Of a DNA stretch of 64,000 nucleotides, positions 55,576 to 64,000 are shown one piece after another. Location: positions 62,001 to 126,000 of the forward strand of contig FOAY01000007.1 in assembly GCA_900109485.1 (NCBI GenBank), written 5' to 3'. The notes beneath the pieces are model-generated. The model ran no database searches. It was not told the DNA's origin and saw only the letters and a list, made by a program, of their open reading frames with translations. Both the position numbers and the translations under genes were made by a program. Numbering within the stretch: the first letter of the stretch is position 1; the number at the start of each line of letters is the position of its first letter. The DNA comes from Kosakonia sacchari (GTDB taxonomy: Bacteria; Pseudomonadota; Gammaproteobacteria; Enterobacterales; Enterobacteriaceae).

Positions 55576-58500
55576 GTACCTCGCGGTTTAACCTTTCGGC
55601 GCTCGCGGTGCGCGAGCGTTCCATCACACTGTTTCTTATCCTGTTGATTACGGTTGCCGGTATTCTCTCGTTCCTTGGACTGGGGCGCGCCGAAGATCCC
55701 CCGTTTACCGTCAAACAGATGACCATCATTTCAGCCTGGCCTGGCACCACGGCGCAGGAGATGCAGGACCAGGTGGCCGAACCGCTGGAAAAGCGTTTGC
55801 AGGAGCTTAAGTGGTATGACCGTAGCGAGACCTACACGCGGCCGGGGCTGGCGTTTACCATGCTCTCGTTACAGGATGGAACGCCGCCCTCCCAGGTTCA
55901 GGAAGAGTTTTACCAGGCGCGTAAGAAGCTGGGTGATGAGACAAAAAACCTGCCCGCAGGCGTGATCGGCCCGATGATCAACGATGAGTTCTCCGATGTC
56001 ACTTTTGCGCTCTTTGCCCTGAAAGCAAAGGGCGAGCCGCAGCGCCTGCTGGTACGTGATGCCGAGTCATTACGCCAGCGTTTATTGCATGTTCCCGGCG
56101 TTAAAAAGGTCAATATTATCGGCGAGCAGGCGGAGCGGATATTTGTCTCGTTCTCCCACGATCGGCTGGCAACGCTGGGCATTTCTCCGCAGGACATTTT
56201 TTCTGCCCTGAACAACCAGAACGTGCTGACGCCTGCCGGTTCGATAGACGCCCGGGGGCCGCAGGTTTTTATCCGTCTTGATGGCGCTTTCGACGATCTG
56301 GAGAAAATCCGCAACACGCCCATTGTCGCTCAGGGCAGAACATTGCAACTCTCCGATGTGGCGACGGTGGAGCGCGGTTACGAAGATCCGGCCACGTTCC
56401 TGGTGCGCAATCAGGGGGAACCGGCACTGCTGCTGGGTATCGTGATGCGTGAGGGCTGGAACGGTCTGGAGCTGGGTAAAGCGCTGGATGCGGAGGCGGC
56501 CAATATTAATGCGCAGATGCCGCTCGGTATGACTTTCAGCAAAGTGACCGATCAGTCCGTCAATATCAGCTCGGCAGTAGACGAATTCATGATCAAATTT
56601 TTCGTCGCGTTGCTGGTGGTGATGTTGGTCTGCTTTCTCAGTATGGGCTGGCGCGTCGGTGTCGTGGTTGCCGCTGCCGTACCTTTAACATTGGCTGCCG
56701 TTTTTGTGGTGATGGAAGCCACGGGCAAGAATTTTGACCGAATAACTCTGGGATCGCTCATCCTGGCGCTGGGGCTGCTGGTGGATGACGCCATCATTGC
56801 CATCGAAATGATGGTGGTGAAAATGGAGGAGGGATACGACCGAATCAAAGCCTCAGCCTATGCCTGGAGCCACACCGCTGCGCCAATGCTGGCCGGTACG
56901 CTGGTAACGGCCGTTGGCTTTATGCCCAACGGTTTTGCGCAATCCACGGCGGGCGAATACACCAGCAATATGTTCTGGATTGTGGGAATTGCATTGATTG
57001 CTTCCTGGGTGGTGGCGGTGGTGTTTACGCCTTACCTTGGGGTGAAAATGCTGCCAGACATCAAAACGGTTGAAGGGGGCCACACCGCCATCTACAACAC
57101 CCGCCGCTACAACCGTTTTCGTGCCTTCCTGACCCGCGTTATCGCGCGGAAATGGCTCGCCGCCGGCTCGGTTATTGCGCTTTTTATCATCGCCATTCTG
57201 GGGATGGGGCTGGTTAAAAAACAATTTTTCCCCACCTCCGATCGCCCCGAAGTATTGGTGGAAATACAACTGCCTTACGGTAGCGCCATTGAGCAGACCA
57301 GCGCCTCGGCGGCAAAAATCGAAAACTGGCTCAAGAAACAACAAGAAGCCAAAATCGTCACCGCGTACGTGGGGCAGGGATCGCCACGCTTTTATCTGGC
57401 GATGGCGCCGGAACTGCCCGATCCTTCATTTGCGAAAATTGTTGTGCTCACCGATAGCGAGGAAGCGCGCGAGGCGCTCAAGCACCGGCTTCGCGAAGCG
57501 GTGGCTGATGGGCTTGCGCCCGAAGCGCGCGTTCGCGTCACGCAACTGGTGTTTGGCCCCTATTCGCCGTATCCGGTGGCATTCCGCGTGATGGGGCCGG
57601 ATCCTGCCAGACTGCGCGACATTGCCGACAAAGTGGAAACGGTGATGCAGGCCAGCCCGTTGATGAGAACCGTCAATACCGACTGGGGAACGCGCGTGCC
57701 TGCGCTGCATTTCACGCTTGATCAAAACCGCCTGCAAGCGGTGGGGTTGACATCGGGCAGCGTGGCTCAACAGCTTCAGTTCCTGCTTTCGGGCGTGCCA
57801 GTCACCCAGGTGCGTGAAGATATTCGTTCGGTACAGGTGATGGCGCGCGCGGCGGGGAATATTCGTCTTGATCCGGCAAGAATAGGCGACTTTACCTTAG
57901 TCGGATCGGCCGGGCAGCGCGTTCCGCTGTCGCAGATCGGGACGGTTGAGGTACGAATGGAAGATCCTGTTCTGCGCCGTCGCGATCGCACGCCAACCAT
58001 TACCGTGCGGGGTGATATCGCCGAATCCCTTCAGCCGCCGGATGTCTCCACTGCGGTTATGAAGCAGTTGCAGCCCATCATCGCCACGCTGCCGGATGGA
58101 TACCGTATTGAAGAGGCGGGTTCCATTGAGGAGTCAGGAAAAGCCACCAAAGCGATGGCACCTTTATTCCCTATCATGATAGCCATGACACTGCTGATCA
58201 TTATCCTCCAGGTGCGTTCTATGTCGGCAATGGTGATGGTCTTTATGACCGCGCCTCTGGGATTGATTGGGGTCGTGCCAACGCTGCTGCTGTTTGATAA
58301 ACCTTTTGGTATCAATGCGCTGGTGGGTTTGATAGCGCTTTCAGGAATTCTCATGCGCAACACGTTAATCCTTATCGGTCAGATCCATCACAACCAACAG
58401 GAAGGGCTCGCGCCGCTCCCGGCGGTTGTTGAGGCAACCGTACAGCGCGCCCGGCCGGTACTGCTCACGGCGCTGGCCGCCATTCTGGCGTTTATTCCAC

Positions 58501-58673
58501 TGACGCACTCAATATTCTGGGGCACACTGGCTTATACGCTGATCGGCGGGACATTCGGTGGAACGATTATTACGTTGGTATTTTTGCCCGCGATGTACGC
58601 TATCTGGTACCGGATAAAAGTCCCTTCTTCAGCAACCCCACCGGTGGAAGGCGCAGTAAAACAACCTGAATAA
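55572..58673 (+). CDS. RND multidrug efflux pump (AcrB/HAE1 family)
   Basis: 1033-aa inner-membrane proton antiporter. Twelve predicted membrane spans, two large periplasmic loops, and the proton-relay pair in LGLLVDDAIIAIEMM (about residue 400) with a second-half counterpart near 930. The N-terminus (AVRERSITLFLILLITVAGI and GRAEDPPFTVKQM) is of the subgroup distinct from AcrB itself, as seen in VexF/TriC-like pumps; the substrate range is not predictable. In one operon with the adaptor, controlled by the TetR gene upstream. Confidence 0.95.
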   Translation: MSTSRFNLSALAVRERSITLFLILLITVAGILSFLGLGRAEDPPFTVKQMTIISAWPGTTAQEMQDQVAEPLEKRLQELKWYDRSETYTRPGLAFTMLSLQDGTPPSQVQEEFYQARKKLGDETKNLPAGVIGPMINDEFSDVTFALFALKAKGEPQRLLVRDAESLRQRLLHVPGVKKVNIIGEQAERIFVSFSHDRLATLGISPQDIFSALNNQNVLTPAGSIDARGPQVFIRLDGAFDDLEKIRNTPIVAQGRTLQLSDVATVERGYEDPATFLVRNQGEPALLLGIVMREGWNGLELGKALDAEAANINAQMPLGMTFSKVTDQSVNISSAVDEFMIKFFVALLVVMLVCFLSMGWRVGVVVAAAVPLTLAAVFVVMEATGKNFDRITLGSLILALGLLVDDAIIAIEMMVVKMEEGYDRIKASAYAWSHTAAPMLAGTLVTAVGFMPNGFAQSTAGEYTSNMFWIVGIALIASWVVAVVFTPYLGVKMLPDIKTVEGGHTAIYNTRRYNRFRAFLTRVIARKWLAAGSVIALFIIAILGMGLVKKQFFPTSDRPEVLVEIQLPYGSAIEQTSASAAKIENWLKKQQEAKIVTAYVGQGSPRFYLAMAPELPDPSFAKIVVLTDSEEAREALKHRLREAVADGLAPEARVRVTQLVFGPYSPYPVAFRVMGPDPARLRDIADKVETVMQASPLMRTVNTDWGTRVPALHFTLDQNRLQAVGLTSGSVAQQLQFLLSGVPVTQVREDIRSVQVMARAAGNIRLDPARIGDFTLVGSAGQRVPLSQIGTVEVRMEDPVLRRRDRTPTITVRGDIAESLQPPDVSTAVMKQLQPIIATLPDGYRIEEAGSIEESGKATKAMAPLFPIMIAMTLLIIILQVRSMSAMVMVFMTAPLGLIGVVPTLLLFDKPFGINALVGLIALSGILMRNTLILIGQIHHNQQEGLAPLPAVVEATVQRARPVLLTALAAILAFIPLTHSIFWGTLAYTLIGGTFGGTIITLVFLPAMYAIWYRIKVPSSATPPVEGAVKQPE

Positions 58674-58987
58674 TTCTGTGCTGGCCTGGCATGTGTTGCG
58701 ATACCAGCAACGCATGCCGTTGTACTAAAATTATTGCTGACTGAATGCCGGATGATTAACCCCTTACCGCAGTGCTTCCTCGTCCGGCAGGGCGTAATGA
58801 TGGTGACGTCGCTGGTCGCCTGAAACTGGGCCGCATCAGTTACAACTGGACGCAGTGCTATCCTTTGGAGTAGCCCAATAGCAACCTGGACGTGATTACG
58901 GCGCTCCGGCTAACGGGCAGGTGCTTCATTCAACAGGGAAATATCCGTGATATATTGAACGTTATCCTCTTTCATCAGGCGCAACCC
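58674..58987. other. Spacer after the RND operon with a 12-bp hairpin
   Basis: 314 bases with no supported gene. GGCATGTGTTGC (58688-58699) pairs with GCAACGCATGCC (58707-58718) apart from one G-T wobble, loop of seven bases; it may end the pump transcript, though the T run is poor. Downstream sequence looks like degraded coding DNA without a recognisable family. Confidence 0.5.
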
Positions 58988-59713
58988 ATGTCCTACTCGA
59001 TCGGCGAATTTGCCAGGCTTTGCGGGATCCCCGCCACGACGCTGCGTGCATGGCAGCGCCGTTATGGTCTGCTCAAGCCGCTGCGCACGGAAGGCGGGCA
59101 CAGGTTGTACAGCGATAACGATGTGCAGCAGGCGCTTAAAATACTCGACTGGGTAAAAAAAGGCGTGCCTGTCAGCCAGGTAAAGCCACTGCTGGCGCGT
59201 CCGGGTAGCCGTCACGCGAATAACTGGCTGACGCTTCAGCAGACGATGCTTCAGCATCTGAAAGAGGGCAAAATCGAATCCCTGCGTCAGCTCATTTATA
59301 ACTCAGGCCGTGAATATCCAAGGGGGGAGCTGGTGCGCGAAGTGCTGCGCCCGCTGCGCGGCCAGGTGTCGGCCAATGTCGCGGCGATGATGACCCTGCG
59401 GGAAATTCTCGATGGCATCATTATTTCCTATACGGCGTTTTGTCTGGAAGGGGATAAAAAAGCGCCCGGCGAAAACTACCTGCTCACCGGCTGGCACCTT
59501 AACGATCCCTGTGAAATCTGGCTTGAAGCGTTATTGCGCACCGGGCAGGGGCAACGTATTGATATTCTTCCGTCTCCTCCGGCAATGCTGGCACCAGAGA
59601 TTTTCCCGCAGCGCAAATGGCTGCTGGTGACCAGTGGAAAACTCACCGCCGCGCGCAAAAAACAGATTTTGCAGTGGCAGCAGGTTGTCTCCCTCGACGT
59701 TATCACTCTTTAA
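58988..59713 (+). CDS. MerR-family regulator of the MlrA/BluR type
   Basis: 241 aa. N-terminal MerR HTH with YSIGEFARLCGIPATTLRAWQRRYGLLKP and GGHRLYSDNDV (about 3-50), then a C-terminal domain resembling MlrA/BluR (REILDGIIISYTAFCLEGDKK, PQRKWLLVTSGK). In E. coli MlrA activates csgD and BluR represses biofilm-related genes; here the gene sits elsewhere, so it is a paralogue. The ATG at 58988 is chosen because 32 upstream in-frame codons lack resemblance. Followed 150 bases later by the DUF523-DUF1722 gene, as such regulators often are. Confidence 0.87.
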   Translation: MSYSIGEFARLCGIPATTLRAWQRRYGLLKPLRTEGGHRLYSDNDVQQALKILDWVKKGVPVSQVKPLLARPGSRHANNWLTLQQTMLQHLKEGKIESLRQLIYNSGREYPRGELVREVLRPLRGQVSANVAAMMTLREILDGIIISYTAFCLEGDKKAPGENYLLTGWHLNDPCEIWLEALLRTGQGQRIDILPSPPAMLAPEIFPQRKWLLVTSGKLTAARKKQILQWQQVVSLDVITL

Positions 59714-59866
59714 AAACGTTCCCGTTAGCTTAATTTTTTGCTGACTAATAACTATTTGTATTACTTATTCATTAACAAATTTTATCTTTAAAACTTAGAC
59801 AAACATCCTCTGTTGTGTAACTTTTAAGGTAGGTCTTTCTATACCCGTTAAGCGCAGGGGGCATTT

Positions 59867-60826
59867 ATGAACCATCAACCCACGATTGGGATTAGCGGCT
59901 GTCTGACCGGCTCCGCAGTGCGCTTCGACGGTGGACATAAACGCATGGGGTTTGTCATGGATGAACTGGCGCAGTGGGTCACCTTTAAGCCTGTCTGCCC
60001 GGAGATGGCCATCGGCCTGCCGGTTCCTCGTCCGGCGCTGCGCCTGATCCAGACTAGCGATGGCGACACCCGCATGCGTTTTAGCCACGATCCGCAGGAA
60101 GATGTGACGGCCAAAATGGCTGCTTTTGCCGAACGGTTTTTGCCTTCCGTCAGTAACTTTTCCGGCTTTATTGTCTGCGCGAAATCGCCCAGTTGCGGAA
60201 TGGAACGCGTACGGCTGTATGACGAGCAGGGCCATCGCGGGCGTAAAGCGGGAATTGGGCTGTTTACCGCGGCGCTGCTGAAAAAATACCCGTGGCTGCC
60301 GGTCGAAGAGGACGGGCGCTTGCACGATCCGCAACTGTGCGAAAACTTTGTCGAGCGGATCTTCGCGCTAAATGAGTTGAATGCGCTGCGTGAAGAGGGG
60401 TTAACCCGCAGCAACCTGCTGGCGTTTCACAGCCGCTACAAACTTCAGTTGCTGGCTCATCATCAGGCGGGTTACCGCAAAATCGGGCCCTTTGTTGCCC
60501 GGCTCGGCGAGTGGAAGGATCTGGATGCTTTCTTTGTCGCTTACCGCGAGCAGTTTATGGCGCTCCTCAAGCATCTCGCTTCGCGCAAGAATCACACCAA
60601 CGTGCTGATGCATATACAGGGCTATTTTACCCGGCACCTCACCAGTCGGCAGCGCGCTGAGCTGCTGTCAGTGATCACCAACTACCGGCTTGGGTTATTG
60701 CCGCTTCTTGCGCCATTAACATTGCTGCAACACTATCTGGCGGAATATCCAGACAGTTATCTGCAAACTCAGAGCTATTTCGCGCCTTATCCCGCCAATC
60801 TTGGCCTGCGGCTCGCCGTGAACTGA
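59867..60826 (+). CDS. DUF523-DUF1722 fusion protein (YbgA-related)
   Basis: 319 aa with two domains. The N-terminal DUF523 (about 1-150) keeps its cysteines in GISGCLTG, KPVCPE and AKSPSCGM, which look like a metal or iron-sulfur site. The C-terminal DUF1722 (about 185-310, with LLAFHSRYKLQLLAHH and HTNVLMHIQGYF) corresponds to E. coli YbgA, which is encoded next to phrB photolyase. No photolyase is adjacent here. The function of either domain is unknown; a link to light or DNA repair is suggested only by context in other genomes. Confidence 0.88.
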   Translation: MNHQPTIGISGCLTGSAVRFDGGHKRMGFVMDELAQWVTFKPVCPEMAIGLPVPRPALRLIQTSDGDTRMRFSHDPQEDVTAKMAAFAERFLPSVSNFSGFIVCAKSPSCGMERVRLYDEQGHRGRKAGIGLFTAALLKKYPWLPVEEDGRLHDPQLCENFVERIFALNELNALREEGLTRSNLLAFHSRYKLQLLAHHQAGYRKIGPFVARLGEWKDLDAFFVAYREQFMALLKHLASRKNHTNVLMHIQGYFTRHLTSRQRAELLSVITNYRLGLLPLLAPLTLLQHYLAEYPDSYLQTQSYFAPYPANLGLRLAVN

Positions 60827-60942
60827 CGGGATGCAAAAAGAGATGCAGACAGGGAACTATTGCAATTTGCGTCAAGATGCGGGACTTTTGGCGTGAGGTT
60901 TTTCTCAAACCGAAATGAATACCGAAAAAAAGAGAACGTGCT

Positions 60943-61578
60943 ATGCAACATATCATTGAAGGCTTTCTCAGCTTCCAGAAAGAAATTTTCCCACAACGTA
61001 AAGAGCTTTTCCGTAGCCTGGCCTCCAGCCAGAACCCGAAAGCATTGTTTATTTCCTGCTCAGATAGCCGTCTGGTGCCGGAGCTGGTGACGCAACAGGA
61101 ACCGGGTCAGCTTTTCGTTATCCGCAATGCCGGTAATATTGTGCCGTCGTTCGGACCGGAGCCGGGCGGTGTATCCGCGACAATCGAATATGCGGTTGTG
61201 GCGCTGGGCGTGACGGATATCGTGATTTGTGGTCACTCCAACTGCGGCGCGATGAAAGCGATCGCTACCGCGCAGAACCTGGAGCCAATGCCTGCGGTGG
61301 CCCACTGGCTGCACTATTCAGATGCAGCAAGAGCCGTTGTTGAGAAGAGAACTTTCGAAAACGAGACCGACAAAGTCAATGCGATGGTCGAAGAGAACGT
61401 GATTGCGCAACTGAACAATATCAAAACGCATCCTTCTGTGGCCGTCGGGCTTCGTGACAACGCGCTGCGTTTGCACGGGTGGGTTTACGATATTGAAAGC
61501 GGCGAGATCCGTACGCTGGATAAAAACAGCAAGAAATACGTTTCGCTGGCCGAAAATCCGACGGTGTATTTTGAATAA
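60943..61578 (+). CDS. Beta-carbonic anhydrase
   Basis: 211-aa zinc enzyme interconverting CO2 and bicarbonate. Zinc ligands Cys39 (SCSDSR), His98 and Cys101 (CGHSNCGAM) and the Asp41/Arg43 dyad are present. Length and sequence resemble the CynT branch more than the housekeeping Can. No cyanase gene is next to it, so it may be an accessory enzyme for bicarbonate supply. A strong terminator follows. Confidence 0.93.
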   Translation: MQHIIEGFLSFQKEIFPQRKELFRSLASSQNPKALFISCSDSRLVPELVTQQEPGQLFVIRNAGNIVPSFGPEPGGVSATIEYAVVALGVTDIVICGHSNCGAMKAIATAQNLEPMPAVAHWLHYSDAARAVVEKRTFENETDKVNAMVEENVIAQLNNIKTHPSVAVGLRDNALRLHGWVYDIESGEIRTLDKNSKKYVSLAENPTVYFE

Positions 61579-61621
61579 AACTTTATCGCGTGGCTGAAGC
61601 ATCAACCCCGATAAATGCGTA

Positions 61622-61647
61622 AAGGCTGCCTGGCAGCCTTTTTTTAT
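61622..61647 (+). terminator. Rho-independent terminator after carbonic anhydrase
   Basis: 7-bp stem AAGGCTG (61622-61628) with CAGCCTT (61634-61640), extendable by CC/GG, followed by a run of seven T. Confidence 0.9.
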
Positions 61648-61710
61648 GCGCGGTGACGGCGCTTTCCCGTGAGCGTCAGTCTGTTGAATTGACAGGATGC
61701 ACAGCAGGTG

Positions 61711-61725
61711 GTTGTATAGTACAAC
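61711..61725. promoter_or_regulatory. Palindrome upstream of the MarR-GNAT gene
   Basis: GTTGTA-TAG-TACAAC is a perfect 6-bp inverted repeat placed 26 bases before the MarR-GNAT start. MarR proteins bind such palindromes in their own promoters, so it is a likely autoregulatory operator. Confidence 0.6.
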
Positions 61726-61750
61726 TAATTATCCTGTACGCGGAAAGATG

Positions 61751-62719
61751 ATGACAGCGCCCAACCTGATTAACGACATTCGTGTCGCCTCCCGGCTGAT
61801 GGTTCGTGAGCTCGGTTTTATGAATACGACGCTTGCCGCCACGGATTACTCGCCCTCCGCCGTGCATACCTTGCTGGAAGTTGAACATCACGGCGCCATC
61901 ACCGCCGCGCAGCTGGTCACCATTCTGGGGCTGGAAAAATCCAGCGTCAGCCGCATGCTGGCGAGGCTGATTAAAGCGGGAGAGTTACAGGAAGTTCAGG
62001 CCACTGACGATGCGCGCTTTAAGACGCTGCAATTGACTGCAAAAGGGAAAGAGAGCGTTGCCCGCATTAACAGCTACGGTGCGATGCGCGTGCATGAGGC
62101 GATGGAGCATCTGAGCGATGCGCAACGTGAAGCGGTCGCCCGTGGCTTATCCGCTTACGCTTTTGCGCTGGAAAGCTGCCGCAACGGGGCGGCGCAACCG
62201 GGCGGCGCAAGGCCGGAAATTATCAGCGGTTATCTGCCGGGGATGATTGGCCGGATCAGCGAAATGCATGCCAGCTATTATTCGCAGCACTATGATTTTG
62301 GCTATTTTTTTGAAGCAAAAGTTGCGGCCGGGCTGGCGGAGTTTGCCGGGCGGCTGGACAATCCGCGTAACGGCATCTGGCTCGCCGTTCGCCACGGGCG
62401 CATTGTGGGATCGGTTGCTATTGACGGTGACGATCTGGGAAATAACGAGGCGCATCTGCGCTGGTTTATTCTTGATGAGGAGTGCCGGGGCAGCGGCGTC
62501 GGGCGAGAACTGCTGGCCCGCGCGATGGCATTTTGCGACGAGCAACAGTTCGACGCGGTACAGCTCTGGACATTCAGCGGATTGCATGCGGCCCGCCGCC
62601 TGTATGAATCCTGGGGCTTTACACTCAGCAAAGAGTGGCAGGGCGATCAGTGGGGACGCCCGATGCTGGAGCAACAATTCACCCGTTACAGCCATGCGGG
62701 TTCGCCTTCGCGGACATAA
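61751..62719 (+). CDS. MarR-GNAT fusion protein
   Basis: 322 aa. Residues about 1-145 form a MarR winged helix (AITAAQLVTILGLEKSSVSRMLARLIKAGELQ and the wing ATDDARFKTLQLTAKG); about 150-315 form a GNAT acetyltransferase with the acetyl-CoA loop ECRGSGVGRELL. The two-domain architecture is common and combines regulation with acetylation of a small molecule or protein; neither partner is known. The start at 61751 (second of two adjacent ATGs) has GGAA at the better distance; 18 upstream in-frame codons include the palindrome and are rejected. Confidence 0.9.
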   Translation: MTAPNLINDIRVASRLMVRELGFMNTTLAATDYSPSAVHTLLEVEHHGAITAAQLVTILGLEKSSVSRMLARLIKAGELQEVQATDDARFKTLQLTAKGKESVARINSYGAMRVHEAMEHLSDAQREAVARGLSAYAFALESCRNGAAQPGGARPEIISGYLPGMIGRISEMHASYYSQHYDFGYFFEAKVAAGLAEFAGRLDNPRNGIWLAVRHGRIVGSVAIDGDDLGNNEAHLRWFILDEECRGSGVGRELLARAMAFCDEQQFDAVQLWTFSGLHAARRLYESWGFTLSKEWQGDQWGRPMLEQQFTRYSHAGSPSRT

Positions 62720-62742
62720 AAAAAAGCGCCCGAAGGCGCCTC
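62720..62742 (-). terminator. Terminator for the minus-strand DUF1471 genes
   Basis: GCGCC (62726-62730), loop CGAA, GGCGC (62735-62739). On the minus strand the stem runs directly into a long T run (complement of 62718-62725). Confidence 0.8.
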
Positions 62743-62765
62743 TCACACAGTACATCGCAACAAAC

Positions 62766-62975
62766 TTATTTGGTCAGTTCGGCTGTCATGTGTACGTTGT
62801 TATTGGTATTGGCTTCAATAATTTTGTAAGACGCGCCTTCTTTCTGCGCCTGGGCAGCAATCACGGATTCTGCATCATCCAGCGTGCGGCCGGTAGCCGT
62901 AACGGTCTGGGCGAAAGCGCCAAAAGAGAGAGCAGAAAGTGCAGCAGCGATAGCGATAGTATTGAAAGTTTTCAT
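62766..62975 (-). CDS. DUF1471 (YhcN/BhsA-like) periplasmic peptide 1
   Basis: 69-aa precursor. Signal peptide MKTFNTIAIAAALSALSFGA with cleavage after AFA, then a DUF1471 domain of about 47 residues (TATGRTLDDAESVIAAQAQK and ENTNNNVHMTAELTK-like end). Members such as BhsA, McbA and YhcN respond to stress and affect biofilm and surface properties. AAGGAA precedes the ATG at 62975; an upstream in-frame start is rejected. In tandem with a second DUF1471 gene. Confidence 0.85.
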   Translation of the reverse strand: MKTFNTIAIAAALSALSFGAFAQTVTATGRTLDDAESVIAAQAQKEGASYKIIEANTNNNVHMTAELTK

Positions 62976-63062
62976 GGTGTTATTCCTTAAATTTCTCATT
63001 CGTGTTGGGCGTTATTGCCCGAATCTAAAAATCTTCTGTTGCGGCTGGTGAGCAGCCACGTC

Positions 63063-63320
63063 TTATTTGTAAATAACCGCGGTGCCGTGCAGGGTGTTCG
63101 GGCCGGTCACAGAGGTGATACGGAACGATTTCGCGCCCATTTCATCGGCTTTCTGCGCCAGTTCACTTTCCAGCGAAGAGAGGTTGGTACCGGCATTGGC
63201 GGAAATCACGCCCACTTTCTGCTGGTCAGCCGGAGAAGACTGAACTTCTACCGCAGCCATGCTGGCGAAAGAGAGGGAACTGAGGACGGCAACGGCGATC
63301 AGGGATTGAATGCTTTTCAT
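63063..63320 (-). CDS. DUF1471 (YhcN/BhsA-like) periplasmic peptide 2
   Basis: 85-aa precursor with signal peptide (MKSIQSLIAVAVLSSLSFAS, cleavage after MAA or SMA) and a DUF1471 domain, VGVISANAGTNLSSLESELAQ to GTAVIYK. AGAAAGG lies upstream of the start. It lies upstream of peptide 1 on the same strand, an 87-base gap; the two are diverged copies rather than recent duplicates. Divergent from the TetR gene at 63571, which could regulate the pair. Confidence 0.87.
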   Translation of the reverse strand: MKSIQSLIAVAVLSSLSFASMAAVEVQSSPADQQKVGVISANAGTNLSSLESELAQKADEMGAKSFRITSVTGPNTLHGTAVIYK

Positions 63321-63570
63321 GTGATTTACCTTTCTAAAATGGTTTGTTTGGGCGTCGTAAGTATTAACTTAACGATCGATAGGTAAATCATAAGTGTGAT
63401 CTACATCACTCGTCAATATTATTTTTATAGTGATCGTTAAAATAATTATAAATATTTTATTATTCAATTTGTTATGTGGTGAAATTTTTTTAAAAATCTT
63501 CGCTGGTCATCGCCCTTGCAATGTTTTTATAATGATTAGTAATTAAATCCATGTGGACAAGGGAGGAACC

Positions 63571-64000
63571 ATGACAACCGATGTCACATGCGGTACGAAA
63601 AAAAGTCGTGGACGACCAAAAGTCTTCGACAGAGCGGAGATGATGGACAAAGCGATGATGCTGTTCTGGCAGCATGGTTATGAAGCGACATCGCTGGCCG
63701 AGCTGGCGGAAGCCACCGGCGCGAAAGCGCCAACGCTGTATGCGGAGTTCACCAATAAAGAAGGGCTATTTATGGCGGTTCTCGACCGCTACATGGCGCG
63801 CTTTATTGCCAAACACCAGGCGACGCTGTTTTGTGATGAGAAGAGCGTAACCCAGGCGCTGCGGGATTATTTCACTGCGGTCGTCAGCTGTTTTACCCGT
63901 AACGACACGCCAGCGGGCTGTTTTTTGATCAACACCTCTGCCACGGTATCATCGTCGGCTGAGCCTATCGTTGAGACGATCAGAGAAAAGCATGCCTCGC
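63571..64000 (+). CDS. TetR-family regulator, C-terminus beyond the window
   Basis: About 143 codons before the window ends. Begins MTTDVTCGTKKSRGRPKVFD, followed by the HTH (MLFWQHGYEATSLAELAEATGAKAPTLYAEFTNKEGLF, about 30-67) and the start of a ligand domain with PAGCFLINTSA. This resembles TetR regulators of the type with a C-terminal PAGCF region, often next to reductase or efflux genes. GGGAGGAACC precedes the ATG. Divergent from the DUF1471 pair across an AT-rich control region of 250 bases. Confidence 0.92.
   Translation, partial: MTTDVTCGTKKSRGRPKVFDRAEMMDKAMMLFWQHGYEATSLAELAEATGAKAPTLYAEFTNKEGLFMAVLDRYMARFIAKHQATLFCDEKSVTQALRDYFTAVVSCFTRNDTPAGCFLINTSATVSSSAEPIVETIREKHAS

Overview
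The window is chromosomal DNA from a member of the Enterobacteriaceae. Its first 17 kb is the conserved block yafV-fadE-gmhA-yafJ-yafK-dinB-pepD-gpt-frsA-crl-phoE-proBA-tRNA-Thr(CGU), and the proteins closely resemble those I remember from Escherichia coli. An Enterobacter/Kosakonia-like genus fits, but the genus cannot be fixed from sequence alone. Several genes that E. coli carries in this block (ivy and the yafL/yafM/dinJ-yafQ region) are absent, so the block is compact.

Layout. 1-17255: core genes for fatty-acid oxidation, LPS heptose synthesis, cell-wall maintenance, SOS polymerase, peptide and purine salvage, sigma-S assistance, a phosphate porin and proline synthesis, plus a chemoreceptor, ending in tRNA-Thr (thrW). 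17256-18750: a decayed zone next to the tRNA with an IS30-family transposase relic and a small NIPSNAP-like gene. 18751-27777: a sugar-uptake locus with a Gfo/Idh/MocA dehydrogenase, a BadF-type sugar kinase, a ROK repressor, a MalK/UgpC-type ATPase, a GNAT, a binding protein and two permeases, bordered by IS3-family relics. 28157-34048: a MacB/LolCDE-like ABC transporter, a LolA-like periplasmic protein, a predicted outer-membrane barrel and a LytS/LytTR two-component pair. 34494-45795: thirteen same-strand, tightly packed and visibly AT-richer genes forming a biosynthetic cluster I do not recognise: SDR ketoreductase, ACP, a cysteine-less KS-like protein plus an intact KS, two adenylating enzymes, a phosphopantetheinyl transferase, a methyltransferase, a nicotianamine-synthase-like enzyme, a citrate-synthase-like enzyme, a double-hotdog protein and two membrane proteins. 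45971-53687: LysR regulators, a PanE-like reductase, an aldo/keto reductase, a hydrolase, a DUF2239 protein and a truncated ProC-like ORF. 52221-58673: an RND efflux system with a TetR regulator and two matching 24-bp operators. 58988-64000: a MlrA/BluR-like MerR regulator, a DUF523-DUF1722 protein, beta-carbonic anhydrase, a MarR-GNAT fusion, two DUF1471 peptides and the start of a TetR regulator.

How the parts may work together. The strongest candidate for an undescribed system is 28157-45795. The biosynthetic cluster has the parts to build an acyl chain on an ACP, possibly condense it with a 2-oxoacid through the citrate-synthase-like enzyme, and decorate it from S-adenosylmethionine through the nicotianamine-synthase-like enzyme. 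The upstream transporter, LolA-like carrier and barrel could move a lipidic product to the outer membrane, and the LytTR pair could control the pathway. Product, export route and regulation are inference; the gene content and the conserved or missing catalytic residues are read from the sequence.
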